NCBI GenBank assembly: GCA_049510055.1
Contig: JBEKZI010000058.1
Span: forward strand, 1 to 13,849
DNA length: 13,849 bases
Reading direction: 5' to 3'
DNA from: JALHTV01 sp049510055
GTDB lineage: Bacteria; Planctomycetota; Phycisphaerae; SM23-33
In this document: piece after piece, positions 13,544-13,849 of the stretch
How positions within the stretch are numbered: the stretch's first letter is position 1
How the letters are laid out: the number at the start of each line of letters is the position of its first letter
The notes under the pieces: generated by a model
The model's database searches: none
Told to the model about the DNA's origin: nothing
What the model saw: only the letters and a program-made list of their open reading frames with translations
Position numbers and translations under genes: made by a program

Positions 13544-13849
13544 CTAGGCGAAGACCACCGAGGCGTAGCCGACGGTGGTGTCGTCGGGGTTCGCGGGGTC
13601 GGCGGCGTGGACGACGCGGTAGCTGTTGGTGTATTCCAGGCAGATGCCGCGGCTGGCGCCGAGTTGGTGGCAGACGGCGATCGTGGCCGCGATGGCTCCG
13701 GCCCCGCAGGCGTTGCCGCGGGCCTCGGCCTCGGCGGCGACCTTCTCGGCGGCCAGGGCTTCCATCAAGCCGATCATGCGGCGGTCGTTGGCGGCGGTCC
13801 ATTTTTCGCCCGTCGCCCCGCGGCCTCCGGGGGCGGGAAAGTGCCCGCC
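13544..13849 (-). CDS. MEMO/AmmeB-family protein, C-terminal part (5' end beyond window)
   Basis: The last 101 codons of a gene entering from the right edge, read through to the TAG at 13546-13544. The visible part has GNACGAGAIAATIAV, then a Gly-Ala-rich helix, LEYTNSYRVV and a final VGYASVVF strand. This is the ending seen in MEMO-family proteins (AmmeMemoRadiSam system protein B), which resemble class III extradiol dioxygenases and often occur beside an AMMECR1 protein and a radical-SAM enzyme. Upstream partners and the metal-binding His residues lie outside the window and cannot be checked. The frame is open to position 13849. It is separated by 132 bp from the ATP-grasp gene, with a promoter in between, so it is probably a separate unit. 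Confidence 0.7.
   Translation of the reverse strand, partial: GGHFPAPGGRGATGEKWTAANDRRMIGLMEALAAEKVAAEAEARGNACGAGAIAATIAVCHQLGASRGICLEYTNSYRVVHAADPANPDDTTVGYASVVFA

Noticed and set aside
13544..13849. Diaminopimelate epimerase (DapF) as the identity of the right-edge gene
   Set aside because: The Cys-Gly-Ala-Gly stretch recalls the DapF active site, but the LEYTNSY and final VGYASVVF strand fit the MEMO family better.

Overview
This is a GC-rich window from a bacterial chromosome. It carries ten protein-coding genes, mostly for lipid-linked sugar chemistry: polyprenyl-phosphate sugar carriers, nucleotide-sugar modification and export-side glycosylation. I see no RNA genes, mobile elements or CRISPR arrays. 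The mix of families (DUF362, a DPPR-synthase-like UbiA protein, a DUF2723 membrane protein, tandem ATP-grasp and a MEMO-family protein) and the weak Shine-Dalgarno sites on several genes would fit a planctomycete-like bacterium, perhaps Phycisphaerae. That placement is inference only.

Left part (1-2911, all minus strand): a UbiA-family polyprenyl-phosphate phosphoribosyltransferase-like membrane enzyme, then a DUF362 protein, then a WecA/MraY-family sugar-1-phosphate transferase cut by the window edge. DUF362 and WecA each have their own promoter-like sequence. The divergent intergenic region 2912-3079 holds a strong GC hairpin followed by T residues and a perfect 9-bp inverted repeat.

Middle part (3080-10306, all plus strand): a DUF2723 GT-C-like multi-pass membrane protein and a secreted TPR protein of unrecognised family. 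A good promoter (TTGCAA-N18-TATAAT) then precedes a three-gene operon. This operon encodes a membrane-anchored nucleotide-sugar 4,6-dehydratase (FlaA1/PglF/WbpM/CapD class) and two DegT/DnrJ/EryC1/StrS aminotransferases, the first overlapping the dehydratase by ATGA.

Right part (10326-13849, minus strand): an 818-aa protein made of two near-duplicate L-amino-acid-ligase-type ATP-grasp modules. It lies 32 bp upstream of a minimal PglC-type monotopic phosphoglycosyltransferase. After a promoter-bearing gap comes the 3' end of a MEMO/AmmeB-family gene cut by the right edge.

Taken together, the dehydratase, aminotransferases and PglC-like transferase resemble a bacillosamine-type route: 4-keto-6-deoxy sugar, then 4-amino sugar, then polyprenyl-diphosphate-linked amino sugar. 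The duplicated ATP-grasp ligase sits next to the transferase and could add amino acids to an amino sugar or other amine. That is the most interesting hypothesis here, and it is inference from domain types and gene order.
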